From contig CAJYJH010000033.1 in the NCBI GenBank assembly GCA_913775265.1, forward strand, positions 1 through 64,000: a stretch of DNA of 64,000 bases, given 5' to 3'. The position numbers and the translations under genes are program-made. The stretch is from an uncultured Mucilaginibacter sp. (GTDB lineage: Bacteria; Bacteroidota; Bacteroidia; Sphingobacteriales; Sphingobacteriaceae). How positions within the stretch are numbered: position 1 is the stretch's first letter; every line of letters starts with the position of its first letter. The notes beneath the pieces were generated by a model, which had not been told where the DNA came from, did not search any database, and saw only the letters and a program-made list of their open reading frames with translations. Positions 24,860-33,178 of this stretch are shown in pieces.

Positions 24860-24888
24860 GTAACCTGAATTAAATTGATGTAGTCATA
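24860..24888 (+). promoter_or_regulatory. ECF-type promoter of the DUF6249 gene
   Basis: GTAACC (24860-24865), 17-base spacer, GTCATA (24883-24888), then GC. A second GTAACC at 24851-24856 is out of register. The leader to the ATG at 24955 would be about 60 bases. Confidence 0.75.
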
Positions 24889-24954
24889 GCTTACAAATCA
24901 CCAAAATGGGTGACCAGAACAAAATAAATTATTCATTTTTAATACATCGATACA

Positions 24955-25341
24955 ATGGAAGTCTCTAAAGAACTCGTAGGCATTTTAGTACCAATCAGCA
25001 TGTTTGCTATGATTTTCGGTATAGTTTATTTGGCAAAACGTGAAAAAATGGCCATGATTGAACGTGGTATGGATCCACGTCGTTACAAGCCGCAATCAGC
25101 TCCTTTTCAAAATTTAAAATGGGGATTATTACTGATAGGTGCCGGCGTGGGGCTGTTTCTGGCATTTGTATTAGATAGAACAGTATTTAAAGAGTCAATG
25201 GACGATAATGGAGCTATCTACGCAAGTTTAATAGCCATTTTTGGTGGATTGGGTTTGTTTATCTCTTACTTGATTGAAAAAAAAGAAGTAATAGACAAAG
25301 AAAAGCCTGCAGCGTACATCGAAGAAAAAGATCTGGTTTAA
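24955..25341 (+). CDS. DUF6249-like membrane protein
   Basis: 128 residues with three hydrophobic segments (about 8-26, 53-72, 84-104). The loop KREKMAMIERGMDP after the first segment is characteristic of the family as I recall it. It is divergent from the ECF sigma operon and shares its promoter sequence, so it is the best candidate for a direct target of this sigma factor. Function is unknown. A hairpin terminator follows. Confidence 0.8.
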   Translation: MEVSKELVGILVPISMFAMIFGIVYLAKREKMAMIERGMDPRRYKPQSAPFQNLKWGLLLIGAGVGLFLAFVLDRTVFKESMDDNGAIYASLIAIFGGLGLFISYLIEKKEVIDKEKPAAYIEEKDLV

Positions 25342-25380
25342 CAACGGCGATCCACGTTTAACGACTATCATTAAAGCTTA

Positions 25381-25410
25381 AAGCAGCTTCTTAACAGGAA
25401 GAGGCTTTTT
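25381..25410 (+). terminator. Terminator of the DUF6249 gene
   Basis: AAGC-ag-CTTC and GAAG-ag-GCTT form a two-part stem with an internal loop, followed by T. Confidence 0.6.
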
Positions 25411-25415
25411 GCCGT

Positions 25416-25937
25416 TTATAAATAGCGCTCTTTTAAAATGTTTAAGTGGTGAAGTTCGTGCCCGGCAATAATGTATAATAAAGCTCTTACCGATACCTGC
25501 GAACCGCTGGCTGTGCCAATGAATAACGATTGTGTATCAGTAATCGAGTTATACAAATACAGATTGGCTTCGCGAATGGCTTTAAATTCTATAGCCAAGT
25601 CGGATAGGGTGCGGTTACTTAAATCTGTATTGTTTACGTATATATTCTCATCAAAGCCAGGTAATGGGGTTTGATCGCCGCGAAGCAAACGGAGAACGCG
25701 GTAGGCAAAAATGCGCTCGGCATCCACCATGTGGCTCAACAGTTGTTTAATCGTCCATTTACCATCGGCGTAAGCATAATCTTCTCTATCTGAGCTAATG
25801 CTTGAAAAGGTCTGATAGGTGCTCTGTTGAAGCGCTGCAAGCGTTTGTAAAATGCCGCCATGATTGTGCTGAGCTGCCAAAGCCACATAATTGGCGTAAA
25901 AAGGAGCGTATTCGTTAGGTTGTGGTTTCGTAATCAT
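25416..25937 (-). CDS. DinB superfamily protein
   Basis: A 173-residue four-helix DinB/DfsB-like protein. Putative metal-binding His residues are in KQLLSHMVDAERIF and in the C-terminal AGHELHHLNIL. Family members are often thiol-dependent S-transferases or stress proteins. Its start lies 23 bases inside the end of the upstream kinase gene, so the two are translationally linked, an unusual partnership. Confidence 0.88.
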   Translation of the reverse strand: MITKPQPNEYAPFYANYVALAAQHNHGGILQTLAALQQSTYQTFSSISSDREDYAYADGKWTIKQLLSHMVDAERIFAYRVLRLLRGDQTPLPGFDENIYVNNTDLSNRTLSDLAIEFKAIREANLYLYNSITDTQSLFIGTASGSQVSVRALLYIIAGHELHHLNILKERYL

Positions 25938-27153
25938 CTTGTGCGTTTCTGAGTACGATCCTGAATGTAGTACCCTTACCTAATTCAGAGTCTTTAACAA
26001 AGATATGTCCGTTGTGGTAGTTTTCAACCATTCGTTTAGTGAGCGATAACCCCAAACCCCAGCCACGCTTGCGGGTAGTGTAACCTGGCCTAAAAACCGT
26101 AGTGAATTTTGAACGTGGTATACCCTTGCCAGTATCGGTAACATCAATATAAACCTGGTTACGTGCTTTACTGGCCGTAATGTATACTTTGATACTGCCG
26201 GGTGCTTCAATCGCATTTACGGCATTTTTAAGCAGGTTTTCAATCACCCAATCAAATAGCGGAATATTGAGTTCGGCTTTTAAAAAGCGGTCGCCGTGTA
26301 GCTCAAAACTGATTTTATCACTAACCCTAACTTTAAAATAGTCCACAAAATCTTTTACTACATCGTAAACCGAATGTGATTCAAGTACCGGTTTTGACCC
26401 AATTTTTGAAAAACGGTCAGCTACTACTTCCAGTCGCTTTACGTCATTGGCCATTTCTACAATCAGCGGGTCATCATCAGCATCAAACTTATCTTTCAAT
26501 AATTCAATCCATGCCAATAACGATGATATGGGTGTGCCCAGTTGGTGAGCTGTTTCTTTAGCCAAACCTACCCAAACCTGGTTTTGCTCCGACTTACGCG
26601 ATGAACTGAACGCCGAGTAAGCCACAATTAAAAAGATGGCAATAATGGTAAGCTGTATATAGGGGAATACCCGCAATTGCGTAAGCAATTGCGAATCTTT
26701 ATAGTACACCAGCCAATAGCTGTTATCAAACCCCGATACTTTAACTTTAATGGGCTCGTGCTGGGCCTTCATGGTTTCAAGTTCCTGTTGAAAATACGGC
26801 AAGTCGTAAACCAGTGCTTTTTTAGGGTCAACACCTGGTTCGGGAGGGAGGTTGATGAAGGTTTTGGTAGAATCCAAGCCACGGGTAAACTTAAAGTCAC
26901 CTTTTTCGTCGGTTACAATAGCAGGTACTGTTAAGCTATCGCGCACCAAAAAAACGTAGTTTAATTGCTCTTCATCAACAGTAGTAAAAACCTGTTTCAT
27001 TGATAATGCCCAAACCTGTGCCCTGGTACGTTCTGATTTGGCAATGTTTTTAACCAGATATTTGGTGTACAGCAGGGAACTTGCCGCAATAAGTACGGCA
27101 AAAAACATCAACAGGTATTTCCAGCGCTTTTTTCGCAGGTATGGATTGCTCAT
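25915..27153 (-). CDS. Sensor histidine kinase
   Basis: A 412-residue kinase with membrane segments at about 12-30 and 163-182 around a 130-residue periplasmic domain. HisKA has His 203 in KETAHQLGTPISS; then N-box NLLKNAVNAIE, G1 DTGKGIPRS and G2 GWGLGLSLT. The H-box AHQLGTP resembles a Bacteroidota group often without a linked regulator; none is adjacent here. It overlaps the DinB gene by 23 bases. Confidence 0.9.
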   Translation of the reverse strand: MSNPYLRKKRWKYLLMFFAVLIAASSLLYTKYLVKNIAKSERTRAQVWALSMKQVFTTVDEEQLNYVFLVRDSLTVPAIVTDEKGDFKFTRGLDSTKTFINLPPEPGVDPKKALVYDLPYFQQELETMKAQHEPIKVKVSGFDNSYWLVYYKDSQLLTQLRVFPYIQLTIIAIFLIVAYSAFSSSRKSEQNQVWVGLAKETAHQLGTPISSLLAWIELLKDKFDADDDPLIVEMANDVKRLEVVADRFSKIGSKPVLESHSVYDVVKDFVDYFKVRVSDKISFELHGDRFLKAELNIPLFDWVIENLLKNAVNAIEAPGSIKVYITASKARNQVYIDVTDTGKGIPRSKFTTVFRPGYTTRKRGWGLGLSLTKRMVENYHNGHIFVKDSELGKGTTFRIVLRNAQDDYETTT

Positions 27154-27399
27154 AAACGACTTGAAGATAAAACGTTAATGAGTGAAACAGAAAATTGATT
27201 ATTGATAAAGGCCATTAATTTGTAATGCTGTAGGTAATAATGCCAAAAACGTGTTTTGGTTTCGGCAATAAGGCCTTTAACGTTTAAAGAGTGAAAATCT
27301 TTTACTAATCGTCTTGTAGATCAAACAATAATATTGAACTTATACATTTGCGACTATCTTATTTGGCGCCGAAAACAACAAACTAAAGTGCGCTACAAA
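27154..27399. other. Intergenic region with a nested inverted repeat
   Basis: No gene is supported. TAAAGGCC (27206-27213) pairs with GGCCTTTA (27272-27279), and the enclosed CCAAAAAC/GTGTTTTGG (27243-27259) forms an inner stem. It could be a structured RNA or a bidirectional terminator remnant; there is no clear T run. Confidence 0.35.
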
Positions 27400-28269
27400 T
27401 TAGTGCCTTGCCCGGCGTTTAAGCACACCGCCAGCCGCCTCTTTAATACTGCTGGTAAACACAAATGCCTTATCATCAATGTCATGTACCAGGTTACGTA
27501 GACGGCGAACCTCTAAACGAGTAACGACGGTAAACACAATATCAACCGGCTGACTTACATCAAAACTTTGCTTTAAAAAGCCACGCTCGCCTTTGTAAAC
27601 AGTAATACCACGGCCTAACTCCATCACCAAACGCTCTTTAATGATCTGGCTCTGGCCCGAAATAATAGTAACGCCTGTGTATTCTTCCAAACCTTCAATC
27701 ACAAAGTTAATGGTACGTGAAGCGGTGTAATAAGTAAGTATAGAGTATAAGGCAGTTGGTAAACCCAACTCAACCGCAGCAATTAAAAAGATGATAATAT
27801 TGATGCCTAAAATAATTTCGCTGATGGTGAAGCTGATGCGCTTACCGGTATACAGGGCCAGTACTTCAATGCCATCCAAAGCGCATCCGCCCCGCATGGC
27901 CAGGCCAACGCCTATACCCATAAAAACACCACCAAATATAGATACCAGTAACTTATCGCTGGTAATTTGCGGATAATGGATAAACTGCAAACATAGGCCT
28001 AATCCAATTACGGCAGCCAGCGTACGAAAAGCAAACCGCCGATTTACCTGAAAAGAACCCATGATAATGAAAGGGATGTTAACCAACACAATTACGTAGG
28101 CAATATTAAAATGGTAAAGCTCGTGCAACAGCAAAGAAATGCCTGTTACACCACCATCAAAAAACTTATTAGGGACCAAAAAGCCTTTAAGAGCGAAGCC
28201 GCAAAACAAAATGCCGGTTATGGTATAAAACGCATCAATAACCCATTGCGGCAAGTTTAAACCTTTCAT
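27400..28269 (-). CDS. YitT family membrane protein
   Basis: 289 residues: five or six membrane segments in the first 190 residues (YitT/DUF161, with GGVTGISLLLHELY and MRGGCALDGIEVLALY), then a cytosolic DUF2179 domain (ITVYKGERGFLKQS, RLEVRRLRNLV). Transport function is suspected for the family but not established. A TTG three codons upstream is less likely than the ATG at 28269. It follows the HD-domain gene by a short gap. Confidence 0.92.
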   Translation of the reverse strand: MKGLNLPQWVIDAFYTITGILFCGFALKGFLVPNKFFDGGVTGISLLLHELYHFNIAYVIVLVNIPFIIMGSFQVNRRFAFRTLAAVIGLGLCLQFIHYPQITSDKLLVSIFGGVFMGIGVGLAMRGGCALDGIEVLALYTGKRISFTISEIILGINIIIFLIAAVELGLPTALYSILTYYTASRTINFVIEGLEEYTGVTIISGQSQIIKERLVMELGRGITVYKGERGFLKQSFDVSQPVDIVFTVVTRLEVRRLRNLVHDIDDKAFVFTSSIKEAAGGVLKRRARH

Positions 28270-28280
28270 TACCCGCAAAC

Positions 28281-28859
28281 TTAATTAATTTTAGCCTTTA
28301 CCAACGCTAAATTTGCTTCTTTTTTAGCGTTACGCAAGCGTTGGGATGTAGCTGTAAAATAACGGTGTGCTTCCATAAATTTTATCTGCATTTGGTTCCA
28401 TTCCTGTTCCGTGTTGATTGTCCCAGCTGTTTTTAATTCGGTAAATAATTGGTCGCCGATGCTGAAAAAATCATCACGGCCTAAATAATCCAAATCAGCA
28501 TCAGCTAAAATTTCTTCAAGTAAATTATAGGGTGTTTGCGGTATCCGGGTGGCCATAATCATACCGCAAATCTGTTCTACATCATCGTTGCTATATTCAT
28601 AATTGGGCAGTGCAGTTCTGGCCATGCGGCATGATTCTTCTTCGTGCCCTTGAGAGTGCTTTAAAAAGCCTGCATCGTGGTAACTGGCAGCGGTAAGCAG
28701 TAATCGGGTTTCGTTTTCCGGCAATTTTTCCTGCTCGGCAATTGCTTTAGCGGTTTGATATACATCTTTAATGTGATAAATGCTATGATAGGTTAGCCGC
28801 TCGGGTAGTTGCCGGGTTAGTTGGTCAAGAATATCATTAACAGCTTCTTTAAAACGCAT
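28281..28859 (-). CDS. HD-domain phosphohydrolase
   Basis: A 192-residue cytosolic protein. Metal ligands of an HD domain are visible: His in TYHSIYHIKDV, the pair HD in AASYHDAGF, and a late Asp in LADADLDYLG. Such proteins hydrolyse nucleotides or second messengers; the substrate is unknown. A GTG at 28913 would add 18 residues; the ATG at 28859 (MRFKEAV) is preferred. Upstream of yitT in the same orientation. Confidence 0.85.
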   Translation of the reverse strand: MRFKEAVNDILDQLTRQLPERLTYHSIYHIKDVYQTAKAIAEQEKLPENETRLLLTAASYHDAGFLKHSQGHEEESCRMARTALPNYEYSNDDVEQICGMIMATRIPQTPYNLLEEILADADLDYLGRDDFFSIGDQLFTELKTAGTINTEQEWNQMQIKFMEAHRYFTATSQRLRNAKKEANLALVKAKIN

Positions 28860-29038
28860 CACATCTTGGTTTGGGGTGATAAATATATTTAATGATTTGT
28901 AATTTGGACACACATCCTGTATTTTGATGTCATTCGAAATGCGCTCTGCTGACGAAATTGCGGTTTGTTAGCTTGTTATGCCAATAAGTTGGTTTAAACT
29001 ATTACCTTTAGTATCCAAACTAACTGCGCTGTTATTAC

Positions 29039-30343
29039 ATGTACTTTTTTAGTTATCTGGCTGCATTTTTATTAATTAAAGATGTTCGTAAAGCTACCAA
29101 AACAACCAATCTGTATCTTAAATGGGGGAATTTTATCAATGTATCTAGTTGGGTTATTGTTGCCCTTTTTTTAATTACCAAACGTTATCTGGGCAACGGT
29201 TTTGACGAGATTGCTGGCGCGGCAGTGTTATTAGGTGTAGTTTATTACGTGCAAAACGAGCCCGACTTTGCAAAACTTAAACCCGTTATTAGTTTGCATT
29301 ACCCTCTAATTGTAATAACACTGGTTTACGGAATACTGCAGGTGTTTAGTAAAGATGGCGACGTGGCATGGGAAGAGTACATTCAGTTTGCCGTGCTGGC
29401 GGCTTTTGTGTGGATATTCGGACGGGCAGCTACCTTCAAAAAACAGCAGAAAGAAGTAGAGCAAATTAACGAGAAAAACGTTGAGCTGGAAACCATGGTG
29501 GCCCAGCGTACCGCCGAAATAACCCAACAAAAAGAAGCATTAGAACAAACGGTGCAAGAGCTGAAAGCCACTCAGGCGCAGTTGATACAACAAGAAAAAC
29601 TGGCATCACTTGGTGAGCTTACTGCCGGTATAGCTCACGAAATACAAAACCCACTCAATTTTGTCAATAACTTTTCGGAAGTGAGCATGGAACTGATTGA
29701 CGAAATGAACGAGGAGCTGGCTAAAGGTGATGCGGAAGAAGCGGCCGCGATAGCCGAAGATATTAAGCAGAATCTGGAAAAGATCCGTCATCATGGTAAA
29801 CGGGCCGACGGTATTGTTAAGGGAATGCTGCAGCATAGCCGAGCCAGCACAGGGCAAAAAGAACCTGCGGATGTTAATGTTTTGGCCGATGAGTACCTGC
29901 GTTTAGCTTACCATGGCTTACGTGCTAAAGATAAAATGTTTAATGCTGAGTTAATTACTAACCTGGATGCAGCCTTGCCTAAAGTAAATATTATTCCGCA
30001 GGATGTTGGCCGCGTGTTGTTAAACTTGTTTACCAATGCATTTTATGCCACCATGCAAAAAAAGAAGCTGAGTGGTAACGACTATAAACCTACTGTTTCG
30101 GTAAATACTCGTAAACACGAAGGCGAGGTGGTAATTACCGTAAGGGATAACGGCACCGGCATCCCCGAAGATGTAAAAGATAAAATTATGCAGCCCTTTT
30201 TTACCACCAAACCAACCGGCGAAGGGACCGGTTTAGGGCTGTCCCTGAGTTATGATATCATTGTGAAAGGGCATGGCGGAAAAATAAACGTAGACACCGC
30301 AGAAGGCGAATTTACCGAGTTTACAATTAGCCTACCGCTGTAA
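29039..30343 (+). CDS. Sensor histidine kinase with N-terminal membrane domain
   Basis: 434 residues: hydrophobic segments at about 4-14, 34-47, 58-71, 86-103 and 114-127, then a coiled coil (about 133-188) and a HisKA domain with His 200 in AGIAHEIQNPLN. The ATPase has G1 VRDNGTGIPED and G2 GTGLGLSLSYD. There is no periplasmic sensor domain, so sensing is likely in the membrane or via the coiled coil. It is followed by two response regulator genes and begins a three-gene signalling operon. Confidence 0.9.
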   Translation: MYFFSYLAAFLLIKDVRKATKTTNLYLKWGNFINVSSWVIVALFLITKRYLGNGFDEIAGAAVLLGVVYYVQNEPDFAKLKPVISLHYPLIVITLVYGILQVFSKDGDVAWEEYIQFAVLAAFVWIFGRAATFKKQQKEVEQINEKNVELETMVAQRTAEITQQKEALEQTVQELKATQAQLIQQEKLASLGELTAGIAHEIQNPLNFVNNFSEVSMELIDEMNEELAKGDAEEAAAIAEDIKQNLEKIRHHGKRADGIVKGMLQHSRASTGQKEPADVNVLADEYLRLAYHGLRAKDKMFNAELITNLDAALPKVNIIPQDVGRVLLNLFTNAFYATMQKKKLSGNDYKPTVSVNTRKHEGEVVITVRDNGTGIPEDVKDKIMQPFFTTKPTGEGTGLGLSLSYDIIVKGHGGKINVDTAEGEFTEFTISLPL

Positions 30344-30370
30344 TTAACTTATAATTATCTTAGCCGGGAT

Positions 30371-30751
30371 ATGAAAATATTGGTGGTAGACGATGAGGCT
30401 GATGTGCAGCCACTGTTTCAACAGCGCTTTCGTAAAGAGATACGCAACGGGGATATTTCCTTTGATTTTGCGCTTTCGGGAGAGCAGGCTCTTTCATACT
30501 TGGAAGAGCGGCATTCTGAAGTGGTGCTGATCTTATCGGACATTAATATGCCTGGCATGAGCGGATTGGAACTATTGAGCCGGATCCGCCACGATTACAA
30601 TGCACCGCCGCCACCCGTGGTAATGATGATTACTGCCTACGGCGATGATGAAAATTATCAGCAGGCCATGCAAAGCGGCGCCAACGATTTTTTAACCAAG
30701 CCGCTCGATTTTAACCTGCTCAAAGAAAAACTTAAAACACTTGCAGAATAA
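30371..30751 (+). CDS. Single-domain response regulator (CheY-like)
   Basis: 126 residues, receiver domain only: acidic residues DDE at 7-9, phospho-acceptor Asp 57 in LILSDINMPGMSG, Thr in MITAYGDD, Lys in FLTKPLD. No output domain. Its stop codon overlaps the start of the receiver-cyclase gene by one base. It probably relays or buffers phosphate from the upstream kinase. Confidence 0.93.
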   Translation: MKILVVDDEADVQPLFQQRFRKEIRNGDISFDFALSGEQALSYLEERHSEVVLILSDINMPGMSGLELLSRIRHDYNAPPPPVVMMITAYGDDENYQQAMQSGANDFLTKPLDFNLLKEKLKTLAE

Positions 30752-31794
30752 TGGCCAAAATACTGGTGGTAGATGACGAAGAAGACCTGGAAGTGCTGGT
30801 AAAGCAAAAATTCAGGCGAAAGATACGCGAGAATGTATACGAGTTTGTTTTTGCCCGCAATGGCGAAGAAGCCCTGCAAAAGGTAAAAGAACATCCTGAC
30901 CTGGATATTATCCTTTCTGATATTAATATGCCGGTGATGGATGGGCTTACATTGCTCGGCCATTTACCCGAAGCCAACCCAATGTTAAAGGCAGTTGTAG
31001 TATCAGCCTATGGCGATATGCAAAATATCCGCATGGCCATGAATCGGGGAGCGTTTGATTTTATATGTAAGCCGGTAGATTTCGAAGATCTGGAGGTAAC
31101 CATGCAGAAAACCATCGATCACGTAAGGCAACTGCAGGAAACCATCAAGGCTATTAAAGAGAATAATATCCTGAAGATGTACGTAGATGAAAATGTGCTG
31201 AATTTTATGACGCATAAGGAATTTGAAAGTAGTCTGCTGAAAAACGAGGTATTAAACGCTACGGTATTATTTGTTGATGTTTGTGGCTTTACCTCCATTA
31301 CAGAGCAAATACCAGCCAACACCGTAGTCACCATTCTAAATGAGTTATTTGATAAAATTGTAAAAGAAATAATAGCCCAGGGCGGCCATGTAGATAAATT
31401 TATGGGTGATGCTGTAATGGCAGTATTCCGCGGCGATTATCACTTAGACCGCGCTATTGATGCAGCGTTAACTATTAAAGATCAATTGGGCGACACAGTA
31501 GAGATTAACACCGGAACGCTCAATTATAAGCCGCAGGTATCCATAGGTATCAACACTGGCGAAATGGTATCAGGCAATATCGGGTCGGCATCACTAAAAC
31601 GTTTGGATTACACGGTAATCGGCGATGTAGTAAACCTGGCACAACGACTACAGTCGGCTGCTAAAGCGGGGCAGATATTGATCAACGACGATACCTACCA
31701 AAAAGCTAAAGCCTCTTTTAGCTGCCAAAAGATAGGAGAGGTATCTCTTAAAAATAAGGCGAACCCAGTTATGGTTTATGAAGTGCTTGAGTAG
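30751..31794 (+). CDS. Receiver-class III nucleotidyl cyclase
   Basis: 347 residues. Receiver domain 1-120 (phospho-acceptor Asp 57 in ILSDINMPVMDG), helical linker, then a cyclase homology domain from about 168. All catalytic positions are present: metal Asp 176 (FVDVCGFT) and Asp 220, Lys 216 in VDKFMGDAVMA, LDYTVIGD (286-292), Asn 295 and Arg 299. Lys with Thr/Asp at the base-recognition sites favours adenylate over guanylate cyclase. Product would be cAMP controlled by phosphorylation. A symmetrical terminator follows. Confidence 0.92.
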   Translation: MAKILVVDDEEDLEVLVKQKFRRKIRENVYEFVFARNGEEALQKVKEHPDLDIILSDINMPVMDGLTLLGHLPEANPMLKAVVVSAYGDMQNIRMAMNRGAFDFICKPVDFEDLEVTMQKTIDHVRQLQETIKAIKENNILKMYVDENVLNFMTHKEFESSLLKNEVLNATVLFVDVCGFTSITEQIPANTVVTILNELFDKIVKEIIAQGGHVDKFMGDAVMAVFRGDYHLDRAIDAALTIKDQLGDTVEINTGTLNYKPQVSIGINTGEMVSGNIGSASLKRLDYTVIGDVVNLAQRLQSAAKAGQILINDDTYQKAKASFSCQKIGEVSLKNKANPVMVYEVLE

Positions 31795-31828
31795 CATTAT
31801 AATTAAAAACTCTTTGCAATAATATAAT

Positions 31829-31868
31829 AAAAAGCGGCGTACATCTTTAAAAATGTACGCCGCTTTTT
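31829..31868. terminator. Terminator of the kinase-cyclase operon
   Basis: 16-bp perfect arms (AAAAAGCGGCGTACAT and complement) with an 8-nt loop; symmetrical, so it may also serve the convergent exosortase gene. Confidence 0.85.
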
Positions 31869-31951
31869 ATTGCAGGTGAATAGTAATTACAGCAACATTA
31901 TTCAAGTAACCTGCGCTTTGTTCTATTGGCATGTCATTAAATTACAATAAA

Positions 31952-32533
31952 TTAAATAGAACATCGGCTTTCAATCACTGCTTTACGGACATTACCCATG
32001 AGGTACCTATACCATAAGGTACAAATAAAGCTGTACACTATAATAGTAAATATGTAATGATGAATAATATTAAAGTAAGTTATTTCATGAAATTTAAGGT
32101 AAGACAGGATAGTGCATCGCAATAAGTTGATTGAAAAAATACTGAGCAATCCTAATGTAATAAATGCAAGCGTAGATTTGTTTTTAAACGGGAAGCACAA
32201 GACAAAGCCAACATATAAAACGTATAGTTCAAACCCATTACAACCATCTAAGATGAATATATTTAAGTCGCCATCTATAAACACCGAAGATGTTAGTGTA
32301 TCATGAACAGCTTTTACAGAATGACCTGGTAGTATAAACTGCACTAAGCTGGCAGTGAGCATTCCCAAATTACGTGTCAGGATGGCATCTATGATACGAT
32401 AGGGCTGCAATATAAAGGCATAAATTAAACTCCATAAACTGTAAAAAGCTGCAGCTTTGATCATAAACAACTTAATAGGTTTAGGAATGCCTTTAGTTTT
32501 TCTTCTGTCTCTGTGCGGGCTGGCAAATTCCAT
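31952..32533 (-). CDS. Exosortase/archaeosortase family protein
   Basis: A 193-residue membrane protein with about five hydrophobic segments. The three invariant exosortase residues are in place: Cys 98 in LDGCNGFELYVLY, Arg 139 in INLLRCTILSYL, and His 158/159 in NIIHHYIFTI. Exosortases are thought to cleave C-terminal CTERM tails and anchor or transfer the protein. This one is small, without an EpsI domain and without polysaccharide genes nearby. The small protein encoded upstream (32807-33094) has a matching C-terminal tail. The region is AT-rich compared with its neighbours. Confidence 0.85.
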   Translation of the reverse strand: MEFASPHRDRRKTKGIPKPIKLFMIKAAAFYSLWSLIYAFILQPYRIIDAILTRNLGMLTASLVQFILPGHSVKAVHDTLTSSVFIDGDLNIFILDGCNGFELYVLYVGFVLCFPFKNKSTLAFITLGLLSIFSINLLRCTILSYLKFHEITYFNIIHHYIFTIIVYSFICTLWYRYLMGNVRKAVIESRCSI

Positions 32534-32806
32534 ATACTATAGTTTTTAAGTGTTGCCGGTTGATCCGTAGAAAAAGTCTTAATGGAGAGAATTTGCTTTT
32601 GTTATTTGCTTGCTTACTCAGGTAAGTCCAAATAGCTAACATTGCAGTAATTAAAACAATTAGTTCTCCGTTATATCAGTATAAAACCGCAAAATTTTTA
32701 ATTAAGCTAATTAAGGTAAAAATAGACGAACGTGCCTCTTGTGCTTGTTTGCTTACTGAACTATTAAAAGATTTACTGCTTTAATATGTAAATAATATAA
32801 AATTAC

Positions 32807-33094
32807 TTAATTATAGGTGCTCACCTCATGATCATAAAAATGCCATCTCTTTAAGGTATATACACCCAAAATTAAGCCTGCAACTATTAAGGCTATAAGC
32901 CCTTTATTAATAGGCGTTCCACCACAAAATGTTTGGTTTTGAAGTTGAGTACCCAGGCAGCGACAGCAGTTAGCTTGTTGACCATGAGGGGCTTGAGAAC
33001 ATCTGGTGGCAGGAGGGAAGCTGCCGCAATTTTGTGCCTTGGTTGGAAAAATGGCAAGTAATACCAACAGCATCAATAAAAACGCTTTTTTCAT
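32807..33094 (-). CDS. Small Cys-rich protein with exosortase-type tail
   Basis: 95 residues: signal peptide 1-20 (ending FPTKA), a mature part of about 40 residues with six Cys (23, 32, 43, 44, 46, 57), then PINKGL at 61-66, a hydrophobic stretch with Ala-Gly (67-80) and the basic LKRW (81-84). This tripartite tail resembles the PID-CTERM type of Bacteroidota sorting signal, although 11 polar residues follow the basic patch. It lies 273 bases upstream of the exosortase gene on the same strand and is its likely substrate. A -7 element and a 12-bp dyad lie upstream. Confidence 0.75.
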   Translation of the reverse strand: MKKAFLLMLLVLLAIFPTKAQNCGSFPPATRCSQAPHGQQANCCRCLGTQLQNQTFCGGTPINKGLIALIVAGLILGVYTLKRWHFYDHEVSTYN

Positions 33095-33119
33095 ATCAAT
33101 TAGGGGTTGATTTGTAGCG

Positions 33120-33127
33120 CAAATCTA
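33120..33127 (-). promoter_or_regulatory. Candidate -7 element of the exosortase-substrate gene
   Basis: TAGATTTG on the minus strand fits TAnnTTTG, 25 bases before the ATG. The -33 position falls inside the dyad at 33143-33178. Confidence 0.5.
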
Positions 33128-33142
33128 CGATGCGACTATTTT

Positions 33143-33178
33143 ATTTAACGTTGACATTGTCAGATTTCAACGTTAAAT
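33143..33178. promoter_or_regulatory. 12-bp dyad, operator candidate
   Basis: ATTTAACGTTGA and TCAACGTTAAAT are perfect inverted repeats around a 12-base centre that itself contains GAC-att-GTC overlap. The left arm covers the -33 region of the adjacent promoter, a position typical of a repressor or activator site. Confidence 0.5.

Noticed and set aside
27343-27350. Plus-strand TACATTTG promoter element
   Set aside because: It fits TAnnTTTG, but no plus-strand gene follows before 29039 and no well-spaced TTTG precedes it.
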